DNA of 64,000 nt from Bacillus sp. RAR_GA_16 (lineage in GTDB: Bacteria > Bacillota > Bacilli > Bacillales > Guptibacillaceae), in contig NZ_JAIUKZ010000009.1 of assembly GCF_020165985.1 (NCBI RefSeq), forward strand, positions 62,001 to 126,000, given 5' to 3'. Shown here one piece after another: positions 17,139-25,663 of this stretch. The position numbers and the translations under genes are program-made. Position 1 is the first letter of the stretch. The number at the start of each line of letters is the position of its first letter. The notes beneath the pieces were generated by a model that was not told the origin of the DNA, made no database searches, and saw nothing but the letters and a program-made list of their open reading frames with translations.

Positions 17139-17789
17139 CTATATGACCTCCACCGCAACCGCTCTTACCGGTGATCCATCCAACCCTTCAAGCTTTAGCG
17201 GCAGTGCAATAATGAGTGGGTTTTCGAATTCGATCTTGTCAAAATTGCAGAAGTTCTCACCAATGATGCCGTTCACGGATGTGATAGCTTCATGAACAGG
17301 AAAAGCTGTTCCGTCTGGTGGATCAACGTTCAATGCGTCGATGAAAAAGGTAGTTACTCCCTTTTTAAGCAGATCGTTAATGATAGTCACACTTAGGTAG
17401 GGATGATTGAAATAAGTTTCTGATCCAGCATGTTTTGACCATCCAGTGTGAAATAGTACAATCGTGCCAGGAGCGACGTGTTCAATCTGGTCCTCTACGT
17501 CTGACATCCTAATTTCTTCACCGGGTTCTTTACCGGTTACATCGATTACAAGTCCCGGAGCCATAAACTTCGTCAAGCTCGACTGATCAATTCGCTCACC
17601 TTCTTTTTGAAAGTGAAAAGGAGCATCTACATGAGTTCCTGTATGTGAACCGATGTTGAGTTGCGTCACCTGATAGCCGTCTTTATCTAGCTCTGCAGCA
17701 GGATGGATATCTGGCTTTGGGTCGCCAGGATAAATTGGTGTCTCTAATGTGATTGGTATCGATAAATCGATGATCTGCTTGAATTTCAA
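17139..17789 (-). CDS. Cyclase family protein (metal-dependent hydrolase, kynurenine formamidase-like)
   Basis: 216 residues from a TTG start at 17789, supported by AAGGAGG ten bases upstream; the long ORF from 17873 reads through the end of the previous gene. The cyclase family (PF04199) signature is clear: IDLSIPITLETPIYPGDP, the metal-binding GSHTGTHVDAPFHF and the FIDALNVDPP region. Family members hydrolyse formamide or cyclic amide bonds, for example N-formylkynurenine or cyclic imides. It is the last gene of the sigma-54-type catabolic operon, 14 bases after the nitrilase gene. With a hydantoin/pyrimidine-type permease and an amidohydrolase upstream, a cyclic ureide or imide substrate is a reasonable inference. 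Confidence 0.85.
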   Translation of the reverse strand: MKFKQIIDLSIPITLETPIYPGDPKPDIHPAAELDKDGYQVTQLNIGSHTGTHVDAPFHFQKEGERIDQSSLTKFMAPGLVIDVTGKEPGEEIRMSDVEDQIEHVAPGTIVLFHTGWSKHAGSETYFNHPYLSVTIINDLLKKGVTTFFIDALNVDPPDGTAFPVHEAITSVNGIIGENFCNFDKIEFENPLIIALPLKLEGLDGSPVRAVAVEVI

Positions 17790-17803
17790 AAAGTAGCGCC
17801 TCC

Positions 17804-18595
17804 TTAGCTGTATATATCGGTTCTTCGTTCTTCTAACATCGAGAAGAACGACTGTTTTATTTCGTTCCGCCAATCATAATCAATGGTTGCCATAATCATA
17901 TCATACTGTTTTTCTGCTGTTACTATGATCTGACCATCAGGAGCAAAAAGGGACGATTTGCCGAAAAAGGTGAAATCTTCAGATTTTCCTAAATGGTTAG
18001 AGGTTACCAGGTAGACCGAATTATCGATCGCACGTGCTCCGCTAAACTGAAGGAAAGGAGCATCGTAAGGTTCTTCCCAAGCAGATGGGACGAGAAGGAT
18101 GTCGGCGCCCTTTAACGTAAGCATTCGAGCTAACTCCGGGAAAGCGAGGTCCCAGCAGATCATCAGTCCGACCGTGCCGAAACCTGTCTCAACAGTAACT
18201 GGATCGGAACCGGCTGTGAATACACCTCTCTCCAGCGGAGTGAGGTGTATTTTTCTATAATTTGCGTTGTTCTTGCCGTTTGCATCAATGTATTGAATGG
18301 AATTATAGATGTTGCCTTTACCGTCAATTTCAACATATCCATAGACAATCGAAACAAGTTTAACTACAGCTATCTTCTTCATTGTTTGAAAAATCGGTCC
18401 ATCCCTTTTTTCTGCTAGGTCTTTGATGCTTTCAGACAAAAAGTAGCCTGTCGTACAAAGCTCTGGAAAAGTGATGACTTTTGTCTCAGGATGTTTCTGA
18501 AGAACACTCTCCACAATGGTTTCCATTTTCGATAAATTCTTTTTAACCGCTCCATTTTGAAAACTTCCCTGGACAGCGGAAATAGTATGTTTCAC
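17804..18595 (-). CDS. Carbon-nitrogen hydrolase (nitrilase superfamily, beta-ureidopropionase/omega-amidase-like)
   Basis: 263 residues with the nitrilase-superfamily catalytic triad: Glu in FPELCTTGY (about 44), Lys in YRKIHL (about 115) and Cys in LMICWDLAFPE (about 150). It cleaves carbamoyl or amide C-N bonds in the cytosol. The gene begins three bases after the NCS1 permease gene and is followed by the cyclase, so the three are co-translated and probably act on one imported compound. Candidates are an N-carbamoyl amino acid (beta-ureidopropionate to beta-alanine) or an omega-amide. Substrate cannot be fixed from the sequence. Confidence 0.88.
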   Translation of the reverse strand: MKHTISAVQGSFQNGAVKKNLSKMETIVESVLQKHPETKVITFPELCTTGYFLSESIKDLAEKRDGPIFQTMKKIAVVKLVSIVYGYVEIDGKGNIYNSIQYIDANGKNNANYRKIHLTPLERGVFTAGSDPVTVETGFGTVGLMICWDLAFPELARMLTLKGADILLVPSAWEEPYDAPFLQFSGARAIDNSVYLVTSNHLGKSEDFTFFGKSSLFAPDGQIIVTAEKQYDMIMATIDYDWRNEIKQSFFSMLEERRTDIYS

Positions 18596-18598
18596 TTT

Positions 18599-19972
18599 TT
18601 ATGCCTCCAATTTCACATCAATATCTTCATTCGAAGCCGTTTTTATCCCGAGCTGTTTTGTTGCTGCCATTAAACCAAAGTAACATCCGCCAGACAAAAC
18701 AAAGGTAAGGATTGTTGCTCCTATTGATAATGGATAAACGTAAGTGAAGAAATAAGCAAAAAGTGCCCCTGCCACATACGTTACAACAGCAACGATGTTA
18801 ACTCCACGTTGGTATCGATAAAGTCCTTTATGATCAAATGCTACATCTTCTGCATCGTAGTACGCTTTTTTTACAAGGTAATAGTCGACTAGCACGATGG
18901 CAAATACGGGAATAAATAACGTTGCGATCAAAAGAATAAAGTTGAAGAAGTTTACCATTAGTGATTCTTTTAACAAGGCACCGAGTGTACAGACGATTCC
19001 AAGTGCAAGAACAGGTTTCCAGAATCCTGATTTTGGGAAAACGTTCATAAATGACATCGTCGCACTATAGAGTGCCATGACATTTGTGGATAATACAGAG
19101 AAAAAAACGACGATTGAAGCAATGAATCCAAATCCGTAAGCGGAAAGAAGGACGGTAGGGTCATACGTTTGTTCCATGTTATTTAAAATACTAAACCCGC
19201 TGACAACGGCACCGAGTCCCATGGCAATAAGAGATGCCACGATGTATCCGAGATAGGTACCAAGCATGCCACTTTTTTCAGATTTACTATGGCGATTAAA
19301 GTCACAAACGCTCGACATCCATGAGAAGGCTGTGGCAACAACTATATCAAAAGCAATAATGCCTGAAATAGCTGGATTTTCACTCGCTTTCAACTCGATT
19401 AGCGATGAAACGCTATAAGTTGTAAAAAGCTTATAGAACACAAGAACCGATAGGATGAGCATGGCAACAGAGACCCATTTCTCAATGCTTTCCACACCGC
19501 GGTGACCGTAGATGGTAATCGCAACAACTAGAATTTCAGTAAGTATGACAAACAAATTAATGTTGCTGTAGCCAGTTGTATAACTGATGGCATAGTTGAG
19601 AGAAAGACCAGCCATATAGGCTTGAATCCAGCTCCAACCGATAAGAACGATTGTGTTTACGAGGGCGGGAAGAATGGCGCCTTTTTGACCAAAAGCCGCT
19701 CTTGTCATGACCATCGTTGGAAGTCCAGTTCGTGTTCCGATGTTTCCTGTTAGAGCCAGTGGAATGGCGCCAATGGCTGAACCGATCAGAATAGCAAGCA
19801 TGGCTTTTTCAATTGAAATATCCGGTACAAACATCATGCCCGTCATAACGGATGTAATCACAACGTTTGCTGCAAGCCAAAGAGCAAATGTTGAGAAGAA
19901 ATTCATGCTTCGCTTGTCCTTTGGGGTCGGGCTAATTGTGTCATGACCTAAACGTTCGGTAAGTTGACTCAT
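18599..19972 (-). CDS. NCS1-family nucleobase/hydantoin-type permease
   Basis: 457 residues, twelve hydrophobic helices, cytosine/purine/uracil/allantoin permease family (NCS1). Seen are the N-terminal SMNFFSTFALWLAANVVITSVMTG, GSAIGAIPLALTGNIGTRTGLPTMVMTRAAFG (helix 2-3 signature) and GWSWIQAYMAGLSLNYA. It likely symports a nucleobase-like, hydantoin-like or amine compound with a cation. Its place directly before an amidohydrolase and a cyclase points to a cyclic or carbamoylated nitrogen compound. The gene is separated from the upstream aldehyde dehydrogenase by a hairpin (20019-20052) that could lower downstream expression. Confidence 0.9.
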   Translation of the reverse strand: MSQLTERLGHDTISPTPKDKRSMNFFSTFALWLAANVVITSVMTGMMFVPDISIEKAMLAILIGSAIGAIPLALTGNIGTRTGLPTMVMTRAAFGQKGAILPALVNTIVLIGWSWIQAYMAGLSLNYAISYTTGYSNINLFVILTEILVVAITIYGHRGVESIEKWVSVAMLILSVLVFYKLFTTYSVSSLIELKASENPAISGIIAFDIVVATAFSWMSSVCDFNRHSKSEKSGMLGTYLGYIVASLIAMGLGAVVSGFSILNNMEQTYDPTVLLSAYGFGFIASIVVFFSVLSTNVMALYSATMSFMNVFPKSGFWKPVLALGIVCTLGALLKESLMVNFFNFILLIATLFIPVFAIVLVDYYLVKKAYYDAEDVAFDHKGLYRYQRGVNIVAVVTYVAGALFAYFFTYVYPLSIGATILTFVLSGGCYFGLMAATKQLGIKTASNEDIDVKLEA

Positions 19973-20018
19973 GTTATTTCCCCCTCATTTTATTTTTCAA
20001 TATTCCGAAAAATGACGC

Positions 20019-20052
20019 CGCATTGATCCCCTACCAGGGGGAGATCAATGCG
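20019..20052 (-). terminator. Hairpin between aldehyde dehydrogenase and permease genes
   Basis: CGCATTGATC / GATCAATGCG stem extended inward by CCCCT / AGGGG, overlapping the dehydrogenase stop codon. On the minus strand a short T-run follows within eight bases, so it may act as a partial terminator or an mRNA-stabilising structure inside the operon. Confidence 0.6.
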
Positions 20053-21496
20053 TGTACCAACCTGCTTTTTGAAGCTGTTGAGAGATATTGACATGCTTTA
20101 CTTCTGTAAAACCAGTAAGTCCATGTGGACCTAGCTCACGACCAATTCCGCTTTGTTTATAACCACCCCAAGGTGCTTCTACATAAGGAGTGTGATAAGA
20201 GTTGATCCAGACTGTACCTGCTTTCAGTTGTGACGCCACTTGTTCAGCTTCTGAAATGTTCGTTGAAAGAACACCTGCCGCAAGCCCATATTTCGTACCG
20301 TTCGCTAGTTGAACAGCTTCCTTCTGATTTGAAAAAGGTTGAACCGTAATCACAGGTCCAAAAATCTCTTCTTGAACAATGCGCATCTCTTGATGAACAT
20401 TTGTGAAAATGACAGGGGATTGATAAAACCCTCTACTAGGATGTTGCCCCCCATAGTGAACTGAAGCGCCTTCTTCTTTGCCAAGGTTGATATAGCTCTT
20501 TACTTTCTGAAGGTGAGTGCTGCTAACCAGAGGACCCATTTCCGTTTCCTCGAGAGTGGGGTCCCCAATTTTTATTCGAGATGATTCATGAACAAGTTTG
20601 TCTATAAAAGCTTCATAGAGAGACTCATGAACAAGAATGCGAGACGAAGCCACACACACTTCTCCCTGGTTAAAGAACCCGCCGAATATCGTCCATTCGA
20701 CTGCAGATTCAATGTCGGCATCTTCTAAAATAACAAGAGGTGATTTGCCACCAAGTTCGAGAGAGACGCGCTTCAGGTCCTTGGCACATTGCTGATTAAT
20801 CCGTTTTCCTGTTTCTGAACCACCTGTAAATGAAACCTTGTCTACTTCAGGGTGTGCAACTAGCGTTTCACCTACCGGATCGCCCGCGCCAGGTACAAGA
20901 TTAAATACTCCCGGTGGAAACTCGCTCCGGTCGATTAATTCTGCTAGTTTGATAGCCGTAATCGGGGTCAGTTCCGACGGCTTGAACACGACAGTGTTGC
21001 CCGCTGCAAGCGCTGGGGCGATCTTCCACATCCCGAGAAGGAGAGGGAAGTTCCACGGCACAATGAGCGAACACACGCCGATCGATTCATTGATAATTTT
21101 GCTTGTCGTACCATCGGCCATCTCGATTTTGGTAGATTCTCGCTCATCGATCAGGTTGGCATAGTAACGCAGACAGGCGACGGAGTCACTGATATCAAGC
21201 GTGGCTTCCTTAATGGGCTTTCCAGTATTTTCTGTTTCCGCTACTACAAACTCTTGTTCATTCTGTTCCAACAAATCTGCTAGTTTATGCAGCGTAATGA
21301 CGCGCTTTTTTGTATTCGTTGCCCATTCACTCTCATCAAATGCAAGTCGAGCAGCATCGACTGCGGTGGATGCCTGCTCTTGAGAGGCTTCTTTTATCGT
21401 GATAATCGTTTCTTCTGTAGTTGGGTTAATGAGTTCTCGTTGGTTTCCTTCGCCTTGCTGCCAGGCGCCATTCATGTAGAGGTGCTGATTCGTCAT
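20045..21496 (-). CDS. NAD(P)-dependent aldehyde dehydrogenase
   Basis: 483 residues of the ALDH superfamily. It oxidises an aldehyde to an acid. Visible are IVPWNFPLLLGMWKIAPALAAGNTVVFKPSE, the cofactor GETLV..VSFTGGSETG, catalytic Glu in LELGGKSP (about 254), catalytic Cys in NQGEVCVASSR (about 288) and the C-terminal PWGGYKQSGIGRELG, close to betaine-aldehyde and gamma-aminobutyraldehyde dehydrogenases. It overlaps the symporter gene by ATGA, so the two are tightly coupled. In this operon (ureohydrolase first) a 4-aminobutanal- or 3-aminopropanal-type substrate is plausible. Confidence 0.92.
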   Translation of the reverse strand: MTNQHLYMNGAWQQGEGNQRELINPTTEETIITIKEASQEQASTAVDAARLAFDESEWATNTKKRVITLHKLADLLEQNEQEFVVAETENTGKPIKEATLDISDSVACLRYYANLIDERESTKIEMADGTTSKIINESIGVCSLIVPWNFPLLLGMWKIAPALAAGNTVVFKPSELTPITAIKLAELIDRSEFPPGVFNLVPGAGDPVGETLVAHPEVDKVSFTGGSETGKRINQQCAKDLKRVSLELGGKSPLVILEDADIESAVEWTIFGGFFNQGEVCVASSRILVHESLYEAFIDKLVHESSRIKIGDPTLEETEMGPLVSSTHLQKVKSYINLGKEEGASVHYGGQHPSRGFYQSPVIFTNVHQEMRIVQEEIFGPVITVQPFSNQKEAVQLANGTKYGLAAGVLSTNISEAEQVASQLKAGTVWINSYHTPYVEAPWGGYKQSGIGRELGPHGLTGFTEVKHVNISQQLQKAGWYTH

Positions 21497-22908
21497 GAGA
21501 TATGCCTCCTTTCTTGAATCGTGTCTGTCATTTCAGTAGCATCGTTTTCTGTGATAAGCGATACGCCGATCATGACAATAAAGCTGGTCAATATGCCATA
21601 CATGATCGGATTTGTTGAGTGAAGGCCTTCGATAGCAAGCCCTCCTATAATCACTAGAATACTACTAATGATGGAGTAAAAGGCCGCTTTTGACGTTGCT
21701 TTTTTCCAGAAAAAACCGAGTAAAATAGGAACAAAGATTGCTCCAGATAAAATGGCATAAGCCACATCAAGTGCAACAAGAACGTCTTGAATCCAAATAG
21801 CGAAAATAATTGTAATAGCCCCAATAATTGTGGTTGTTATGCGAGAGACGATGAGACTTTGTTTTTCACTTGCCTCTTTAATAAAATACCGTTTCACAAT
21901 ATCGTTTGAAATTAATGTTGAAGAAGCAAGAAGTGTGCCCGAAGCCGTAGACATAAGAGCAGCGATGACGCCTGCCAGAACGAGACCGAGTACTCCAGTC
22001 GGTACGGTTTCGATTGCCATGCTGGCAAAAGCATTCTGAGAATTTCCTAGATTCGGAAGGACGATAAAGGCGCACATCCCAATTATGCTGACCGCTAGTC
22101 CATAGAGTAGGCTGTAGATACCAGCGATGATTGTACCGAGGCGAGCGGTTTTGTTCGTTCTGGCTGTAAAGATGCGCTGCCAAATATCTTGAGCTACAAG
22201 CATACCTAGACAGAAGAGAAGGAAGTATTGAAAGACTTGACTGCCCCCAATTCCTGTGAATGAAAAATAACTGTCTGGAAGTTGTTGTGTTAAGGCACTC
22301 CAACCGCCTGCCTTCGAGAGACTTAAAGGGAGCATAATGAAAAATACGCCAACCGTCATAATCACAAACTGGACAATATCGGTCATTGTAACGGACCACA
22401 TTCCGCCAAGAATCGTATAGAAAAGGACAATCCCGCCTCCAAGGAGCATGGAGCTAGTCAGATTCCAACCGAGCAGCACGTTCATGACGGTACCAATCCC
22501 GATTACTTGAGTGACAGCAACCATTAGAGCGTAGATGGAAGCCACTAAGGCGCTGAGTAGGCGGGCTTGATTCCCAAATCGTTTCCCTAGAAATTCACTG
22601 ATGGTAAGCACCTTAAAACCAGCAATCTTTTTGAGGAAAAAGATTCCGAGTCCCATAATGCCAAGACCTAGCATGAAGACGAGCCACATACCCGATACAC
22701 CAAATTCATAGCCAAGCTTTGTGGTGCCGATTGTCGAAGCGCCGCCGAGGATAACGGCTGATAGGCACCCAAAATACATGAAGAAGCCCAGGTTACGGCC
22801 TGCAAGTGCATAATCCTCTATCGTCTTCGCTTTACGTGATCCAATGACACCGATTCCGATGACGATTAAGAAGTAAACGATAATAATGCTGATATCCAGA
22901 AATAACAC
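21493..22908 (-). CDS. Sodium:solute symporter family transporter
   Basis: 471 residues with about thirteen hydrophobic helices, SSS family. Features include DYALAGRNLGFFMYFGCLSAVILGGASTIGTTKLGYEFGVSGMW, GWNLTSSMLLGGGIVLFYTILGGMWSVTMTDIVQFVIM and GVIAALMSTASGTLLASSTLISNDI, where the last block is the conserved Na+-site helix 8. It likely imports the organic substrate of this operon together with Na+. The gene follows the ureohydrolase by 77 bases and overlaps the next gene by four. SSS members sit next to guanidino-acid ureohydrolases in other bacteria, which fits a guanidino compound as cargo. Confidence 0.92.
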   Translation of the reverse strand: MLFLDISIIIVYFLIVIGIGVIGSRKAKTIEDYALAGRNLGFFMYFGCLSAVILGGASTIGTTKLGYEFGVSGMWLVFMLGLGIMGLGIFFLKKIAGFKVLTISEFLGKRFGNQARLLSALVASIYALMVAVTQVIGIGTVMNVLLGWNLTSSMLLGGGIVLFYTILGGMWSVTMTDIVQFVIMTVGVFFIMLPLSLSKAGGWSALTQQLPDSYFSFTGIGGSQVFQYFLLFCLGMLVAQDIWQRIFTARTNKTARLGTIIAGIYSLLYGLAVSIIGMCAFIVLPNLGNSQNAFASMAIETVPTGVLGLVLAGVIAALMSTASGTLLASSTLISNDIVKRYFIKEASEKQSLIVSRITTTIIGAITIIFAIWIQDVLVALDVAYAILSGAIFVPILLGFFWKKATSKAAFYSIISSILVIIGGLAIEGLHSTNPIMYGILTSFIVMIGVSLITENDATEMTDTIQERRHIS

Positions 22909-22985
22909 GAAATTCCTCCTTACAAGTAGCGTTCAGACTTCCATCGTTTTAAAATTCTGATAACTAAACAGATACTTTTCTATAC

Positions 22986-23963
22986 CTAAGACTGACTCGC
23001 TCTTTCATCACTTGTGGTTAGAAGGGTATTTCTTTTCTTTAATGCAATGAGCGTAATCATTTCATACATGATCGAAGACGCTAGTGCAGCTGTGATTTCA
23101 TTGTGGTCGTATGTTGGAAGGACTTCGACTAAGTCAAACCCTACAAGATTTAGTCCATCAAGTCCGCGAACGTATTCAAGCGCCTCGTAACTGTTTGGAC
23201 CTGCGACTTCTGGCGTTCCAGTTCCAGGTGCAAAAGCAGGGTCTACAAAGTCGATGTCATATGAAACAAATACCGGTCGATCTCCTGTTCGCTGATGAAT
23301 GCGTGACATCACTTCATCAAATCCGAGTTTACGAACATCTTTCATTGGAAGGACTTCGAATCCGAGATCCCTTGCGTCGTCAATATCACCTGGACCATAC
23401 AACGGACCTCTCATTCCAACCTGAATGGAGTGGTCGGTATCGATTAATCCTTCTTCCACCGCGCGTCGGAAAGGTGTACCGTGCATGTACTTCTCTCCAT
23501 AATAGTCGTCCCATGTATCGCCATGTGAATCGAAATGAACAAGGGCAACTGGTCCATACTTCTTGTGGAAGGCACGCAGATTTCCTAATGATATGGAGTG
23601 GTCACCACCCATGATAACCGGTGTAACATCCGCCTCTAGAAGTGGGGTCAATCCTTCTACCATGTTGTCGTAAGTGCGATGAATATTTCCAGGAATGACA
23701 TCAATATCACCATAATCAACGCCAGAGCAATAATCAAAGATGTTAATCTCCATATCTGGATTGTATGGACGAAGTAGCGTCGAGAAGTTACGAATATGCT
23801 GAGGTCCGAGGCGCTGACCAGTACGGTTAGAAGCAGCCGTATCAAACGGAACACCAAGGACAGCGAAGTCAACATTTTCAGTGGTTTGAATTTGTTCTAA
23901 TCTCATAAACGTTCTCACACCGCAAAAGCGCGGGGATTTGGAAGAGTCTTTAGGTTGATACAT
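22986..23963 (-). CDS. Ureohydrolase (agmatinase / guanidinobutyrase family)
   Basis: 325 residues from the ATG at 23963, chosen because AGGAGG lies seven bases upstream; the longer ORF begins at 23993. The binuclear Mn2+ ligands are all present: GGDHSISLG, HFDSHGDTWDDYYGEKYMHGTPFRRA and SYDIDFVDPAFAPGTGTPEVAG. It hydrolyses a guanidino group to urea plus an amine. The family includes agmatinase, 4-guanidinobutyrase and 3-guanidinopropionase, and sequence inspection does not separate them. Context favours a guanidino acid: transporter and ALDH follow, a GABA aminotransferase is divergently encoded next to the shared activator, and no urease or arginine decarboxylase is in view. Confidence 0.9.
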   Translation of the reverse strand: MYQPKDSSKSPRFCGVRTFMRLEQIQTTENVDFAVLGVPFDTAASNRTGQRLGPQHIRNFSTLLRPYNPDMEINIFDYCSGVDYGDIDVIPGNIHRTYDNMVEGLTPLLEADVTPVIMGGDHSISLGNLRAFHKKYGPVALVHFDSHGDTWDDYYGEKYMHGTPFRRAVEEGLIDTDHSIQVGMRGPLYGPGDIDDARDLGFEVLPMKDVRKLGFDEVMSRIHQRTGDRPVFVSYDIDFVDPAFAPGTGTPEVAGPNSYEALEYVRGLDGLNLVGFDLVEVLPTYDHNEITAALASSIMYEMITLIALKKRNTLLTTSDERASQS

Positions 23964-24002
23964 CGTAGAACCTCCTGTGATTGTTAGTCTCACAGATATT
24001 TA

Positions 24003-24020
24003 TTGCAAGTTCCATGCCAA
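24003..24020 (-). promoter_or_regulatory. Sigma-54 (-24/-12) promoter for the ureohydrolase operon
   Basis: Minus-strand TTGGCATGGAACTTGCAA matches the -24/-12 consensus (TGGCA-N7-TTGC spacing), 40 bases upstream of the ureohydrolase ATG. It faces the operon ureohydrolase, symporter, ALDH, permease, nitrilase, cyclase. Confidence 0.82.
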
Positions 24021-24059
24021 CTTTAAGGGCAGAGGTGCAACACTTTTGACACTTTTCTC

Positions 24060-24123
24060 ATGCGTGAATGCATCGATGCGCTTTCTTCTAATGCTAAAAT
24101 GCATGATTAATGCGATTTTGCAT
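24060..24123 (-). promoter_or_regulatory. Three tandem ATGC-N6-GCAT palindromes: candidate activator binding sites
   Basis: Plus-strand ATGCGTGAATGCAT (24060-24073), ATGCTAAAATGCAT (24091-24104) and ATGCGATTTTGCAT (24110-24123) share ATGC-N6-GCAT. Their centres are about 31 and 19 bases apart, just upstream of the -24/-12 promoter. They have the position and symmetry expected of upstream activating sequences for the sigma-54 activator, whose 3' end they overlap. Confidence 0.7.
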
Positions 24124-25516
24124 TGATTTTGTACTTTTTAAGCTTACGCACGACTGTAGATTGATTCATCCCGAGGTAATCGGCCATTTCATAAGTCGTT
24201 TTGTATTGTTTGAAAGCACGTTTTAACCATCTAATTTCAACTTCTTCTAAGGCTTCCTTTAGTGTCGTTCCTGTTTCATCTTCGGCACTTGGAATAAAGG
24301 TTGTTCGATTTTGCGCTGTATCCTGCTGAATGTAAGAAGGTAGTGACTCGGGATAAATCGTCCTTGCATCTGCTGTAATGACAAGTCGCTCAACGATGTT
24401 TTGAAGCTCCCGCACATTTCCTGGCCACGAATATTCAGACAGGCTTTCAATTGTTGCGGCGTGGAAGAACTTATTTGTTCGATATTTCTCATTTAATCCT
24501 TTGAGAAAATGCGCTGCGAGGGTTGCAATATCTTCTTTTCTTTCGCGAAGAGGTGGGATGGTAATCGGAATGACATTTAGTCGATAGAAAAGATCTTCTC
24601 GAAATGTGCCTTTTTTTACCATATCCTCAAGGTTTTGATTCGTAGAAGCAACTAACCTGAAATCAATCGTTTTTGGCTTTGTACCTCCGACTCTTGTAAT
24701 CGTTTTTTCTTGTATCGCTTTTAAAAGCTTCGCTTGAACAGCAAGTGGGAGTTCTCCAACTTCATCAAGAAAAAGCGTCCCCTGATTAGCAAGTTCAATC
24801 ATGCCGGCTTTCCCTTTCTTACCTGCACCTGTAAATGATCCTGGCTCGTAGCCAAACATTTCTGATTCAAAAAGCGTTTCTGGTATCGCCCCACAGTTTA
24901 CTTCTATAAAACTCCCATTTCGGCGCTCACTCCCTTTATGTAATGCGCGTGCGAATACATTTTTTCCTACCCCTGATTCTCCTAGGAAAACAACAGATGC
25001 ATCCGAGTTTGCTACACGCTCAACAAGCTGCCAGATGAGTTGGATGGCTCTGCTTTTGATTACGAATTCGCCTGGTAGTTTCTCTTTGTCACGAAGTTCT
25101 TGAATTTCAGTTTCATAAACTTCCATTTGGGCACGCAATTCTTCATAGTCTTCTTTTAAATGCTGAAGCTCAGTTAGATCGTGGGAGAAGCTAATCACCC
25201 GGATAATGGTGCCACTCTCATCGTAAACTGGCAAACCAGTAGCCATTACGACACGTCCTGTCGTCGTTTTTTGCATGATTTGAAGCTCTTTCTTTTCTGC
25301 TAAGACACGTCTTGTGATAGAAGGTGAAAAAATGCCTTCTTGTTCAAGTTCTTTCACTGACTTTCCAATTAGAAAAGAGGCTTTCCTTCCATAGACGGCT
25401 TCACAGTTTTGGCTCACTCTTATCACAATGCCATCCCCATCTGCAATTACAATGTTATCTTTCGATGCATGTAAGATGGCATTTAATTCATACTCTAAAT
25501 AATCTGGTGAAGACAT
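24107..25516 (-). CDS. Sigma-54-dependent transcriptional activator (PAS-AAA+-HTH)
   Basis: 469 residues from the ATG at 25516 (AAAGGAGG upstream; the longer ORF start at 25570 is not supported). An N-terminal PAS domain (about 5-115: ILHASKDNIVIADGDGIVIRVSQNCEAVYGRKASFLIGK) is followed by a coiled linker. The AAA+ domain has Walker A GESGVGKN, the sigma-54 contact loop ESEMFGYEPGSFTGA (GAFTGA variant GSFTGA), Walker B GTLFLDEVGELP and the arginine-finger region. A Fis-type HTH lies at the end (TYEMADYLGMNQSTVVRKLKKY). It is RocR/BkdR-like in architecture. Flanking -24/-12 promoters on both sides indicate that it controls both divergent operons in response to a small ligand sensed by the PAS domain. 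Confidence 0.93.
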   Translation of the reverse strand: MSSPDYLEYELNAILHASKDNIVIADGDGIVIRVSQNCEAVYGRKASFLIGKSVKELEQEGIFSPSITRRVLAEKKELQIMQKTTTGRVVMATGLPVYDESGTIIRVISFSHDLTELQHLKEDYEELRAQMEVYETEIQELRDKEKLPGEFVIKSRAIQLIWQLVERVANSDASVVFLGESGVGKNVFARALHKGSERRNGSFIEVNCGAIPETLFESEMFGYEPGSFTGAGKKGKAGMIELANQGTLFLDEVGELPLAVQAKLLKAIQEKTITRVGGTKPKTIDFRLVASTNQNLEDMVKKGTFREDLFYRLNVIPITIPPLRERKEDIATLAAHFLKGLNEKYRTNKFFHAATIESLSEYSWPGNVRELQNIVERLVITADARTIYPESLPSYIQQDTAQNRTTFIPSAEDETGTTLKEALEEVEIRWLKRAFKQYKTTYEMADYLGMNQSTVVRKLKKYKINAKSH

Positions 25517-25609
25517 GTTAAATCCTCCTTTAATATTCGCGCAAATCTGACTATTATCTAAGGTTATCATATCGTAAATTTAACCCTCAAAACCATCTTT
25601 CTGAAAAAG

Positions 25610-25627
25610 TTGGTACGAAGCTTGCAT
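25610..25627 (+). promoter_or_regulatory. Sigma-54 (-24/-12) promoter for the gabT operon
   Basis: TTGGTACGAAGCTTGCAT matches the -24/-12 consensus (GG and GC dinucleotides ten bases apart). It lies 36 bases upstream of the aminotransferase start and is divergent from the activator gene. No ATGC-N6-GCAT palindrome was seen next to it. Confidence 0.8.
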
Positions 25628-25663
25628 GTATAGAAGGTGAATATGAAAGAAGGAGGCAGTTAG

